DNA of 64,000 nt from positions 1 to 64,000 of the forward strand of contig CAZEJB010000002.1 of NCBI GenBank assembly GCA_964512635.1, written 5' to 3'. Positions within the stretch are counted from its first letter, which is position 1, and each line of letters starts with the position of its first letter. This stretch comes from JADZFO01 sp964512635. GTDB taxonomy: Bacteria; 4484-113; JAFGCY01. The notes below the pieces were generated by a model that worked only from the letters and a program-made list of their open reading frames with translations, searched no databases and had not been told where the DNA came from. Positions 48,321-59,000 of the stretch are shown piece after piece. The position numbers and the translations under genes were made by a program.

Positions 48321-51300
48321 TCAGGGATCGATTATGTAAATGTATGTCACCAGGACTTCCCACTTGGCAGGAACCGAGACTTCGGCAAAAACATCAAAGA
48401 AGCTGTCCAGCGTCCCGGAGTGGAACTCCTGTTTGACCGGAGGCTCGCTGAAGGGTGGCGGAACGCCGACGAGTTCGAGAGCCTGCATCTCAATCGGTAT
48501 CTGCTCGATATCAAGGAAACGCATCTGCGGGACGCCTGTATTGGGCTGGATCGGACGCACCTGGTAGGTCCCCATCTCCATGCCGACAATGCCAGGGAAG
48601 ACGCCGTCGTAATTCACGTTGCTGAAGTCGAAGCTGACCTTGCATGGAAGTGTGTTATCGCTGTTGAAGAACAGCACATTCGCCGGCGTGTTCGCGTCGC
48701 CTTCAAACCAGGTGACACAGCCGGGCTGAGAGACATCCCAGGTGAAAGGTACGCTGCCGACAGGAAGCATTGATTCCATGTCCAGCAGCGGCGCCATCCC
48801 ACTGAAACCATCAGGGATTGGCTCCGGACCCGGCGCTGCATCCGGCGGACAGATATCCAGAATCGGGATGCACCACAGCAGCGGGCACTTGGTGGGGCCA
48901 TCCGCTCCAGGCGCACCGTCGGCCTGAACCGCTGGCAGGCCGCTGGCTGTGCCCGTGCCGCCGCCGCCGCCAAGGCCGCCGAGACAGCCGATGCCGCCAT
49001 TGCCGCCGGAGCCACCAGTGGCCGTCCCCGCTCCGTCCAGGCCGGTGCTCAGCGGCCCGTTGCCTGTTCCGGTGACTCCGGTACCGCCGGTCGCCGTTGC
49101 AGCACCACCGTCACCACCGTTGCCTCCGGCATCGAACTTAGTGCAGGGGCCGCCGTTTCCGCCATTACCGCCGGTGGCCGAAGCATTGCCGCCGGGACCG
49201 CCATCCGCGCCGCCACCAGCAGTGCCGGCGAGGCTGCCGAAATGCGCAGCTCCACCGCCTCCGCCCGTAGCCGTCGCATCGCCACCCAGGCAGCCATCGC
49301 TGCAGGGACAGCCATTGCCGCCCTTGCCGCCAATCGCCACCGCCGCACCACCAATCCCGCCCCTGGCCGGGCCAATAGTGATTCCGCCAACGCCATTAAC
49401 GTTGCCTCGGATGGCGATGCCAAACTTGACGTCACCACCCTTACCGCCCATCGCCACGGCATTGCAGCCATCGCTACAGGGGCAGTCGACCCCGTCCTGT
49501 CCGATGGCGTTAGCCATGCCGCCCGTGCCGCCCTGGCCCGGGTAGAGGGTCATGGTTCCGACAATGGCGATCTCTTCACCGGCAGTGAAGCGGAACTTGC
49601 CGGGTTTGCCGCCCTCTCCGCCAGTCGCCATTGCATCGCAGCAGGGTGGCGTGCTCGCATCGCCGCCATCGCCGCCATCACCCAGGTTGATCGTCACATT
49701 GTTGAAGGTCACCTTCCGCGGGCTGTGGATACGCATTCTGAAGGCGTTCTCGCCTTTGCCGCCGACTGCGGTGCAGGCGTTCTGGTTGGTGCCCTTGCGT
49801 CCCTTCGGACCGGTGATGCTCCAGTCGATGAACTGGATCTCGCCCATGTTCGCACGGATCTTATAGACAATCCGCTTGACGCCCGGCGGCGGCGTGGGGA
49901 CTGTGCCCCAGGGCCCGCGAATGCGCCAGTTGCAGGGGAAGGGCCCATTCATGGTGTTGCTGACGCTGCGCGCTGGCTGGGCCTGTCCCAGCGTGAAGCT
50001 GTAGCCACGCAAACGGCTGCCGCCCTTGGGGCTCAGGGGCTCTTCTTCAGGCTCCGGCATGAAGTTAAAGGGATACAGCTCGGGGTTCTGGTCGGTATCA
50101 GTGTCGTCAATGACCTCCTGCGGCGAGGTGATCTCCGCCGGGTCATCAACCAGGAAGAAGTTGCCATTTCCGCTGACCAGCGAGTTCGGGCCGAAGTCGA
50201 CCTCGCCATGCGCTTCCACCTTAATGGAGTACGCATCCTCGCCAGTGCCACCCGGGTCGGGGCCGCTGGTGTCCAGGCTCAACCCGCCGTTCACGGTGAG
50301 TTTGCCGTTGACGACGATGCAAAGGTCGCAGTCGCTGGCGTGTAGTGTGCCGTCGATGGTCAGGTCGCTGTTGAAAGTCAGAACAGCGCAGTTGCCGACC
50401 TCTGTTACATCACCCGAGTTGACATGCATCGGAGCCTCAAAGGTGGTATCAGCGTTAACACTGGCCGGCAGGTCCTGCGTCTGAAGCGGCGTGCTGCTCA
50501 TCACAGCTGTATTGCCATCTTCGTTTGGAGTCGGAGCGCTGTCCAGCGCGCGGACGGCAAAGCTGTACTGCGTTCCGTTGTTCAGGCCACTGATATCGGT
50601 AAACTGAGTTGCGGCGTCGAAATCAAGTGTCGCAGCCGTTGCAAAGTCCACCGCAGGTCCTTCAGAGTAGTAGACACGGTAAATCACCGGCGAGCTAAGC
50701 GCATCAGTAGCTTCACCCCAGACCACGCTGACCAGCCCGTCTCGAGCCAGCACCCCAAGGACGCCGGGGTGAGCGTCGTCAGTCCAGACCGGCGGATCAA
50801 GATCGGCGCCGCCGCCAAGGACCAGGCTGGTTCCCTTGGGGCCGGGGTCGAAGCCGCCGGTTCCGTCATCGGCGAAGCACTGCACCCAGGCGAGCGCCTG
50901 TGCAGGGTTCTGCAGTGCGGCGGCCGTAACGCCATAGCTCAGGCGCACCGCACTCGGGTTGCCGCTGCGAGTTATGTTTGGATCGCTGCCGTCAGGACTA
51001 AGCGGGATGACCGCTGCCAGCACCGCCGCGCCATTGTCGGCGGCGTCATAATCCGACTGGCTGCCCAGATACAGCTCATACTTGTCCAGACGCACCAGGA
51101 AGTTCAGTCCGATCGCGGTCAGATCCTGCACATTGACCACGCCGTCATTGCTGCCATCCACAACCGCCTGGATCGAATTTTCCGGTGCCGGCGGCGGCAA
51201 AGGCAGCGACTCGCCGAAGTGGATCCCGATCGGCGTAAGGTCGGTCACCGCCACCCGGCCATCCTGGTTATAGTCACCTGAGTTATAAAGGCTGAAGCTA

Positions 51301-51893
51301 GCGCTGCCAGTTGCTGTATCCACTGCCAGATCCGGCACAATGGACCCAGGTCCACTTGGCGCCTTGCTGGCCAGACGCGCTGGCGCGGCCGGGCCGGGGA
51401 CAAAACGCAGGCTCAGGACTTCAAATTCCCCGCTGGCGCCGCTGTGGCGGTCGAGATGCGGCATTACTGCGCCGTACCACGCCCTGGCGCGCCCGCCGGT
51501 ATCCGGCTGGTCGCCAAGCACTGACATCTGCAGAAGCTCATCATTTACGCCAGGCCAGGCATATGGCAGCGCTTCGGCGGGGTGCATTGCACTCGCGTCA
51601 TATTCGAGAGCGAGAAACAGCGATCTGAGATCGCGTCCTCTGGCCCTGATGCTGACCATGGTCTCTGAGCCCGTCTGGGCTACATCAAGGCTGAAACTCG
51701 CAGTCCCGCCATAGGTGAAGCTCTCGTCCAGAACGTGCAGGGCAAACCCGGCTTTACTGGCTGCGAGTTGCGCGTCATCAGTAAAGCCTCTCTGCGGGTC
51801 CCTCAGGCTTCCCGAATCGGTGCCCTTGCCGCAACTGAAAAGCATGAGCAGGAGCAGAATAAGAACAAGCGTCAGCGATGTTAACCTGGCCAT
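48321..51893 (-). CDS. Giant glycine-rich lipoprotein with cohesin-like, dockerin-like and FN3 regions (copy 1)
   Basis: 1190 residues from the ATG at 51893 (GGGAGGTCAC just ahead). Lipoprotein signal with Cys21 (LMLFSC). Same order as its paralogue: cohesin-like domain (about 45-185, LRSLFLALEYDASAMHPAEA ... GEFEVLSLRFVPGPA), dockerin-like pair (DYNQDGRVAVTDLTPIGIHF and DGSNDGVVNVQDLTAIGLNF, about 212-275), FN3-like domain (about 375-475), AYSIKVEAHGEVDFG region, glycine tract (about 778-983) with CxC pairs such as CPCSDGC repeated several times, and a C-terminal globular part. The repeated CPCSDGCNA/CPCSDGCLG cysteines are absent from most glycine-tract proteins and could cross-link the bundle. 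Confidence 0.85.
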   Translation of the reverse strand: MARLTSLTLVLILLLLMLFSCGKGTDSGSLRDPQRGFTDDAQLAASKAGFALHVLDESFTYGGTASFSLDVAQTGSETMVSIRARGRDLRSLFLALEYDASAMHPAEALPYAWPGVNDELLQMSVLGDQPDTGGRARAWYGAVMPHLDRHSGASGEFEVLSLRFVPGPAAPARLASKAPSGPGSIVPDLAVDTATGSASFSLYNSGDYNQDGRVAVTDLTPIGIHFGESLPLPPPAPENSIQAVVDGSNDGVVNVQDLTAIGLNFLVRLDKYELYLGSQSDYDAADNGAAVLAAVIPLSPDGSDPNITRSGNPSAVRLSYGVTAAALQNPAQALAWVQCFADDGTGGFDPGPKGTSLVLGGGADLDPPVWTDDAHPGVLGVLARDGLVSVVWGEATDALSSPVIYRVYYSEGPAVDFATAATLDFDAATQFTDISGLNNGTQYSFAVRALDSAPTPNEDGNTAVMSSTPLQTQDLPASVNADTTFEAPMHVNSGDVTEVGNCAVLTFNSDLTIDGTLHASDCDLCIVVNGKLTVNGGLSLDTSGPDPGGTGEDAYSIKVEAHGEVDFGPNSLVSGNGNFFLVDDPAEITSPQEVIDDTDTDQNPELYPFNFMPEPEEEPLSPKGGSRLRGYSFTLGQAQPARSVSNTMNGPFPCNWRIRGPWGTVPTPPPGVKRIVYKIRANMGEIQFIDWSITGPKGRKGTNQNACTAVGGKGENAFRMRIHSPRKVTFNNVTINLGDGGDGGDASTPPCCDAMATGGEGGKPGKFRFTAGEEIAIVGTMTLYPGQGGTGGMANAIGQDGVDCPCSDGCNAVAMGGKGGDVKFGIAIRGNVNGVGGITIGPARGGIGGAAVAIGGKGGNGCPCSDGCLGGDATATGGGGGAAHFGSLAGTAGGGADGGPGGNASATGGNGGNGGPCTKFDAGGNGGDGGAATATGGTGVTGTGNGPLSTGLDGAGTATGGSGGNGGIGCLGGLGGGGGTGTASGLPAVQADGAPGADGPTKCPLLWCIPILDICPPDAAPGPEPIPDGFSGMAPLLDMESMLPVGSVPFTWDVSQPGCVTWFEGDANTPANVLFFNSDNTLPCKVSFDFSNVNYDGVFPGIVGMEMGTYQVRPIQPNTGVPQMRFLDIEQIPIEMQALELVGVPPPFSEPPVKQEFHSGTLDSFFDVFAEVSVPAKWEVLVTYIYIIDP

Positions 51894-52054
51894 GTGACCT
51901 CCCCCCGAAAACAGTCTTCCGGATTCAGCCCTCATCCCGCCGGAATCACTGCGACAGATTCATACTAACACCAATAAACAGAAAGATCATGTGAATGCAA
52001 CAAAATTCTCAGTGGTACTTTTTTCAATTAATCCAAGGCCGGTTAACACAATTA

Positions 52055-52083
52055 GATGTCTAGACTATCTACTGCTAGACATC
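52055..52083 (-). terminator. Hairpin overlapping the stop codon of the haem-sensor kinase gene
   Basis: GATGTCTAG-11 bases-CTAGACATC, a perfect 9-bp stem. Its first half on the minus strand contains the TAG stop of the kinase gene. It is followed on that strand by TAATTGTG, so termination would be moderate at best. Confidence 0.4.
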
Positions 52084-55000
52084 CGTCGCTGGTGCCTCTG
52101 CTGATTCAGCCGGCTTGCCTGGGTCGAGCCGCTCACGGTCCAGTACTTCGCGCACTTTCGCGACCAGTTCATTGGCGCGGTAAGGCTTCTGCAGGAAGTT
52201 CTCAGTTGGCAGGTTTGACAGACTGTAGCCACCAAGCTGGGCGTTGCCGGGCCCCGAGTTGAAGAAGGCCTCGTCATAGCCGGAGCTGACAATCACCTGC
52301 GCATGCGGGTCAAAATCATGGAGCTTCACATACATTTCTGCCCCGCTCATCCGTGGCATCTGAATATCCATGATGATCAGATCAATGCTGTCCCTGTGGC
52401 GACGGTAGATATCAAGTCCTTCCGGTCCGTCGGACGCCAGCATCACCTTGTAGCCATTGCGTTCCAGCATCACTCGCGCCGTGTTGCGGACGATGTCCTC
52501 GTCATCAACAACCAGCACTGTCTCGCGCCCCGAGACAAAGCGTGGCAGGTCGATTTCCGCCTGGGTCAGCTCCCGGGCGCTGCGCGGCAGAAGTACATGG
52601 AAGCGCGTTCCCTGATCCACCACGCTCTCGGCCCAAAGGCAGCCGCCGTGGTTGGCGACAATGCCAACGCTGGCCGCAAGCCCAAGTCCACGGCCCTGGA
52701 ATTTGGTGCTGAAGAATGGCTCAAAGATCCGACGGAGCGTCTGCTCTGGAATACCGTGGCCCGTATCGGTGACCAGGACATGGACATAGTCGCCTGCCGG
52801 TACGTCCATGCGGCTGGGTGAGTGGAAGACCTCGGAGAGGTGCTGATTGAAGGTGCGCAGCTGCAGGCTGCCACCCTTTTCTCCCATAGCTTCACAGGCG
52901 TTGATGCAGAGGTTAAGCAGCACCTGATTCAACTGCCCCGGGTCGCCTTCCACCGGCCAGAGGTTCTCGCGCAGTTCGGTAGTAACCGTGACCTGTGGCG
53001 GAATAGTCGAGCGCAGCATGGTCAGGCTGTCGCCGACCAGGCGGTTCATATCCACAGCCTTGGTCTGGTAGCGACCACCACGTGCATAGGCCAGCAGCTT
53101 CTGAGTCAGGTCAGCCATCTGGTTGGCACTGGTGCTGATGACCTCGCAAAGTTCGTAGTTCGGGTCTTCTTCGTTGATGTTCATCCGCAGCAGCGATGCG
53201 CTGCCCAGTACGCCCAGCAGGATGTTGTTGAAGTCGTGGGCAATACCGCCGGCCAGGGTGACGATGCTCTCTTCCTTCTGGCGCTGAAGTATCTGCTCCT
53301 GCATCTGCTTCTGGCGGGTGATGTTGTGGCCGATCAGATTCGCACCCGTGAACCAGACGCGCTGGTCATAGTGCAGATTGGCGGTCCAAAGCAGATCCTG
53401 ACTGCCGCCATCCTGGTCAACAATCCGGCACTCGAAGGTTACGGACAGATCCTGGTTATGGATTGCCTCAAGCAGCTGGTTCTGGACCCGCAGGCGGTCA
53501 TCAGGGTGGATATAACGGATGGCGCGTTTGCCGATGAAGTCCTTTTCACTGCGGCCAAGCAGGCTGCTGGCAGTGGTATTCACGAAGCTGAGACGCCCGA
53601 ACTGGTCGATCTGGATGATGATGTCCGTCGTGCCTTCGACAAACTCGCGGTAACGTTCCTCGCTTTCGCGGAGGGCTCGCTCGGCCTGCTTGCGGCCTGA
53701 AATGTCACGGGCGATTAGCTGGATTGCCGGCTGGTGCTGATAGCTGAACTGCAGGCCGGTGACTTCAACATCAAGCGGTTTGCCATCCAGCCGTATCAGC
53801 TTTTCCTCGGTCAATGGGGCGGCGACACCCTCCTCAAGGACCTTGCGCATCCGCTGCTCGGCAGCGTCGCGGAAGTCGGGGTGGATCAGGCGCACCACAG
53901 GCAGGCCGATGATTTGTGCCGTGTTTTGCGCTCCAAGGAGCTTCTCTGCTGCGGCATTCGCAAAGACAATCCGGCCGTTCTGCTGAATGATGATGGCGTC
54001 CGGAGACAGCTCGACCAGCTTACGGTAGCGCTCCTCGCTTTCGCGGGTCTGTTCCTCGGCTCGTTTGCGGTCGGTGATGTCCTGGGCCAGCGTGAAAGCG
54101 CCGGCATAGGCGCCCTGATCGTCAAAGCGCGGGCTGGCCGAAACCCATAGATCACGGCTGTGGCCATCACGCGCCTTGAAACGCATTTCATAGGTATCAC
54201 TCTCGCCACCCCGGCGGCGGCTCTGCTGTTCAACAAGCAGATGATGCTGGGCGGGGTCGACGAACTCGGCGATGTTCAGACCAACCAGTCCGCCTGGATC
54301 GGCACCCAGCATCCTCTCCAGCGCAGGATTGGCAAAGAGGAAGTTGCCCTGCGGATCCGTGAGACAGATTCCTTCTACTGCGGTGCGCACCAGCTCGCTG
54401 TAGCGCTCTTCACTTTCCCGCAGCGCCTGCTGGGCGCGCTCGGAGTCGGTCACATCCTGGAGCAGGGAAAAGGCGCCGGCATAAGCGCCCTGCTCGTCAA
54501 AGCGCGGGCTTGAAGCTACTCGCAGGCGGCGCTGTTCGCCGTCGCTGCGGTAGATGCTGATGGCGTAGGAACTGGATTCACCGGACTGGCGCCTCTGCCG
54601 TGCCTGATCGAGGAGCCCCTGCTCCGCCGGGGCAACAAATTCACGCAGATTACGGCCGATAAAGCGGCCGGGCTGCAGTCCGAAGATCCGCTCGGCGGCC
54701 GGGTTGGAGATAAGCACTGAACCATTGACATCAGTAATGCTGATGCCCTCAGAGACAGAGCCCATGAGATGGCGATAGCGTTCCTCACTTTCACGGTGCG
54801 CGGCTTCAGCCAGCTTGCGTTCAGTGATATTCAGGAGGCCCAGGCAGACGCCCAGCACGCGGTCGCGCTCATGCACCGGGCTGAAGCTTAGTTCAAACCA
54901 GTAAGAGCGTCCCCCCTTGCCGCTGAGGACCTGCTCGTGGTTGCTCACCTTGCCGGCCAGGGCCTGAAACACGCGATTGACGAACTCGCCCCGCGCTTCC

Positions 55001-55974
55001 TTGGGCCAGTAGTCAAGGATCATCTGGCCACTTTCAAGCACTACGCTGTTCAGCTCTTCATACCAGGCGCCGGCGGTGGCATTGAAGGCCTGTACCCTGA
55101 ACTGGCGGTCGATCAGGATATAGCCGCTCTGGCTGCTGTTAAACAGTGCCCGCAGGTTGGCCTCGGAGCGGGTCAGCTTTTCCGTTGCGTCGGCGCGGTC
55201 ACTTTGCCGCTGGCGCAGGAACTGGGCGCCAATGGCAATCATCAGAATGCCGGTGGCCCAGGCCAGGCAGAACGCGAAAATGAGTTTGCGCTGAATGCCG
55301 GGTGACTGCGGACTTATAGGTTCCACCCTGGCCGCAATGGCCACTGCACCACGCAGTTCGCCTGGACTCCAGGCCTTCTCAACGTGGCATACCTGGCACT
55401 TTTCCTCTGCCAGGATCGGCAGCATGTAATGCACAACTAGGGGTCCGCCGACAGGGCCGTCGACTGATACCACTTCCGGTCTGCCGGACTGCAGCTGCTC
55501 GAGTGCGACGGCTTCCCAGTCCCGCGGCGGGGCCTCATCGTCTGCAGGCGGTGTGCCGGGCAGATTCTTGGGGTTAAGCGCCCTGGCACTGATCAGCCTG
55601 GCAAAGAGCCTCTGCCGCTGCTCTTCCAGTTCGGAAGGAACAGCGAGCGCAGTGGGGTCAATCAGGCGCACGCCAGTTCCACTGGCATCCGGGCCTTCGC
55701 CAGGGCTGGTGTTTAGAAAATCGCTGGAGTCGGCTGTTCCGCCATCGCTTACATACACCCCACCCTGATCCGTGGCCCAGTGCAACAGGGCTAGCTGATG
55801 GCTGGCCGTGATCCTGGCGCGTTCAATCAGGCGGTCTCGATTGTCCGGGGCCAGCCCCCGTACTGCAAAAAAGGCGCAGGCAATGATGGCAAGCGTCCAG
55901 ATAATGGACATGGTTGTGGCGTAGCGCAGGGGCTCCCGATGCGGGGACTGAGCCTCCTGCTGCACACTCATCAT
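52075..55974 (-). CDS. Hybrid sensor histidine kinase with c-type haem domain and five PAS domains
   Basis: 1299 residues. Two membrane helices (about 20-40 and 229-251) enclose a periplasmic domain of the DUF3365/Tll0287-like kind with a covalent haem motif C193-QV-C196-H197. Five PAS domains follow (starting near 268, 400, 520, 640 and 765), the second and third being near duplicates (SSPRFDEQGAYAGAF and SASPRFDDQGAYAGAF). Then HisKA with LAGGIAHDFNN, HATPase (TDTGHGI, GRGLGLAAS) and a receiver with phosphoacceptor in IIMDIQMPRMSG and Lys in LQKPY. Likely senses redox state or a gas through the haem. It needs a cytochrome c maturation system encoded elsewhere. Confidence 0.92.
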   Translation of the reverse strand: MMSVQQEAQSPHREPLRYATTMSIIWTLAIIACAFFAVRGLAPDNRDRLIERARITASHQLALLHWATDQGGVYVSDGGTADSSDFLNTSPGEGPDASGTGVRLIDPTALAVPSELEEQRQRLFARLISARALNPKNLPGTPPADDEAPPRDWEAVALEQLQSGRPEVVSVDGPVGGPLVVHYMLPILAEEKCQVCHVEKAWSPGELRGAVAIAARVEPISPQSPGIQRKLIFAFCLAWATGILMIAIGAQFLRQRQSDRADATEKLTRSEANLRALFNSSQSGYILIDRQFRVQAFNATAGAWYEELNSVVLESGQMILDYWPKEARGEFVNRVFQALAGKVSNHEQVLSGKGGRSYWFELSFSPVHERDRVLGVCLGLLNITERKLAEAAHRESEERYRHLMGSVSEGISITDVNGSVLISNPAAERIFGLQPGRFIGRNLREFVAPAEQGLLDQARQRRQSGESSSYAISIYRSDGEQRRLRVASSPRFDEQGAYAGAFSLLQDVTDSERAQQALRESEERYSELVRTAVEGICLTDPQGNFLFANPALERMLGADPGGLVGLNIAEFVDPAQHHLLVEQQSRRRGGESDTYEMRFKARDGHSRDLWVSASPRFDDQGAYAGAFTLAQDITDRKRAEEQTRESEERYRKLVELSPDAIIIQQNGRIVFANAAAEKLLGAQNTAQIIGLPVVRLIHPDFRDAAEQRMRKVLEEGVAAPLTEEKLIRLDGKPLDVEVTGLQFSYQHQPAIQLIARDISGRKQAERALRESEERYREFVEGTTDIIIQIDQFGRLSFVNTTASSLLGRSEKDFIGKRAIRYIHPDDRLRVQNQLLEAIHNQDLSVTFECRIVDQDGGSQDLLWTANLHYDQRVWFTGANLIGHNITRQKQMQEQILQRQKEESIVTLAGGIAHDFNNILLGVLGSASLLRMNINEEDPNYELCEVISTSANQMADLTQKLLAYARGGRYQTKAVDMNRLVGDSLTMLRSTIPPQVTVTTELRENLWPVEGDPGQLNQVLLNLCINACEAMGEKGGSLQLRTFNQHLSEVFHSPSRMDVPAGDYVHVLVTDTGHGIPEQTLRRIFEPFFSTKFQGRGLGLAASVGIVANHGGCLWAESVVDQGTRFHVLLPRSARELTQAEIDLPRFVSGRETVLVVDDEDIVRNTARVMLERNGYKVMLASDGPEGLDIYRRHRDSIDLIIMDIQMPRMSGAEMYVKLHDFDPHAQVIVSSGYDEAFFNSGPGNAQLGGYSLSNLPTENFLQKPYRANELVAKVREVLDRERLDPGKPAESAEAPATDV

Positions 55975-56046
55975 TCTTCTGCCACCCCGTGTCGATTATA
56001 AGCTGAAAGGCCCGCCAAGGTCACATTGACGAAGAAAGGACCTAGC

Positions 56047-59000
56047 TCAGGCCGTTGCCTGGATTTCCTGCATCAGCTGCGCAGGCGAGAAAGGTTTGCG
56101 CAGCACTACAGCCCGCGTGCCTGCCGGGCTGGTCAGGACCCCGGACTCCAGCTCGCCGGTTATCAAAACAGCGTGCATTTCGGGGTTAATACTGCTGAGC
56201 GCATGGAACAGTTCGTGTCCAGACATGTCGCTTAGGTCCATATCCAGCAACACAAGCTGATAGCTGGCGTGGTGATCGCCATAGTCCTGCAACGCACCAG
56301 CGCCGTCGGTCTGCGTCGAAACGTGATAACCGTGTTGTTCCAGTATCCGGCTCGTCACCTGGCGCACGGTTGCTTCTTCAGCCACAACCAGTGCGCGGCG
56401 CCGGACTGGGGTATGGGCCTCTGTCCGCTCAGGCTCTGCCGGCCGTTTTTCCCTGACCAGGATCTGCTCCGCCGCTTCTCCTGCATGCTCGCCCGAGCCA
56501 TTGCTCTGGTGTTCAGCCCTGGGGCGTGCAGGGGTTGAGCCATTCTGTACCACTGCACCGGAAACCGCGGGCGCGGCCGCCGCGGAAGACGGCATCGAAA
56601 CCGGCAGGATTACCCGGAATGAGGAACCCAACCCCGGTTCGCTTTCCAGCTGGATCGCTCCCCGGTGGCGCTTGACGATACCCTGAACCGCTGCCAGGCC
56701 CAGTCCGCGTCCGGCGAATTTGGTGCTGAAGAAGGGATCGAAGACCTTTTCCCGAATCTCCGGCTCCATGCCGACACCATTATCAGTGACTGAGACAAAG
56801 ACGTAGTGTCCCGGCTGCATTTCCGCAGACGGGGCAATGCTGCGCAGGTCTTCGGCCCCCAGCTCAAGCATGCCGGTGTGGATCCGGATCGAGCCTTCGG
56901 CGTCGTGTATGGCCTCTACCGAATTGAGCAGGAAGGAGGTGATCATCTGGCGCATCAGCCCCTCATCTGCATCAATGGTCGATAAGGGTCGACCGAGATC
57001 AAGTTCAAGCTGGACGTGCCGCGGCAGACTGGTGCCCATCAGGCGGATGGTCTCCTCAATCATGTTGTTGAGGTCAACCTTGCGCAAAGCCAGTCGCCCC
57101 TTGCCGGAGTACGCCAGCATTTGCTCAACCAGTTCGCTGGCCCGCTGACTGGCTTTATCCACTTCCGTGAGGTACTTCAGCACCGGCGAGGACGGAGGCA
57201 GCGTGTCGATCGCCAGACTGATATTGCCAATGACGCCGACGAGCAGATTGTTGAAGTCGTGGGCCAGTCCACCGGCGAGTACGCCCAGGCTCTCGGCCTT
57301 TTGGGCCGTAAGCCAGGCCTGCTCGGTCTGTTTGCGCTCGGTGATATCGGTAAACACACCGAGAGATCCCTCGTAGACTCCCTCTTCGTCAAACATCGGC
57401 CGGGCGGTCAGGTGGAAGGCCCGAATGCGATTATCTCGAGATATCAGCTCCACTTCATAGGTGCCGCTCAGCCCACTGCGTCGCTTGCCAGCTTCCTGCA
57501 GCATGCGCTCAGCACTGCCCGGTGTACACAGCTCGATCAGACTGCGTCCGACAAGCTGGTGCGGTGTATAGCCCAGCACGCTGGCAAAGGTCGGGTTACA
57601 GAAGGTGATCACTTCATTGGCGTCATTGCTGACGATACCTTCCTGGGCCAGATCCACCAGTCGCCTGTAGCGCTCCTCACTTTCACGCAGAGCGGCTTCA
57701 GCCTTGCGCCGCTCCGATACATCTCGCATCGCGGCGACGCTGAAGTGCTGTTCGCGGTAAGGCAGAGTCCTGCAGCGCACCTCAAGCGGCACCGTTATCC
57801 CGCCGCGGGTGGCGCCAAAGGCCTCGAAGGGCTCCTCGCCGGCATTCTCGGCCGCCTGCCAGATTCCTTCTGGCAGCCAGCGGGGGGCAATCACGTCTAT
57901 CTCTGAACCGACGAGCTGATCGCGGCTGTAGCCGAACATGTCCAGCAGCGCCTGGTTGACATCAACTATGTTGTTGCCGTCATGGATCAGGATTGCTTCA
58001 AAGGAAGCCGCCGACAAGGCGCCAAAACGCTGTTCACTTTGACGCAGCTGTGTCTGGGAACGCTCCAGCTCGCCGAGCATTGTGTTGATCGACATGCTCA
58101 GCCGGGCAACCTCATCGTCGCCAACCAGCTGGACGCGCAGGCTGGGGTCACCCTTGGCGCCGACCGAAGCGACGCCGGCCGAGAGCTGCCCCAGTCTTGA
58201 AAGCACCTGACGGTCAAGGGTGATCCACAGCAGGGAACCACAAATCACAACACTGACGATCAGCACGAGCAGGGCACTGGCCCCGAATTCGCGACTGGTC
58301 TGGGCGACTTTGCGCGGTACGCTCACCCGAACTATCAACGAGTCATTGCCGGCCATCGAAGGAATCAGCACATAGGCCGCAATGGTCGTGGGATCAAGAT
58401 TCTTGTAATAGTCCTGGCCGGCCTTGATCTCACGAGTTGCGGCCTCGGACATGTCCTCGGGCAGATTGGCGTCGGACAACCAGCGCACCTCAGTGCGGGT
58501 TCCTGTGTCTGAATCACCGCGAAAAACACTGGTCAGGGCCAGCGGCTGGCCAAGGAGCAGATAGCCGCGCCCACGCTGGCTGCGTCCACCGCGCACCGAA
58601 GTGGCGGCCACCAGCAGTGTCTCTCCATCAACATTGATCACACCGGAGAGACGCGCGGGATCAGTCGCCAGCTGCTTCCATTTCGGCCAGCCCCCGCCGC
58701 TGATCTGGCTGCTGATATTGCTGGTCCAGACCTTGCTGGTCCAGTTGGCCATCGGGTCATAAAAGCCGGCCAGGGGATGGCCGCTGGCATCCAGCACCAG
58801 GGCGAACTTGTAACCTTTCTTCTGCAGATCCCCCGCCGGAAGTCCCGCCTGCAGGCCGGCCACGTTGCGCTGCACAACAAACTCAGTCAGCGCGCTGTTG
58901 TCCGCCATGTTGGCAGCGGCCTGCTTCATGGCCTGCATTTCGGAGTTGAAAAGCCGTTCCTGAGTATCGGCCTCTCGGCGTGCATCCGAGTTTTCGTAGG

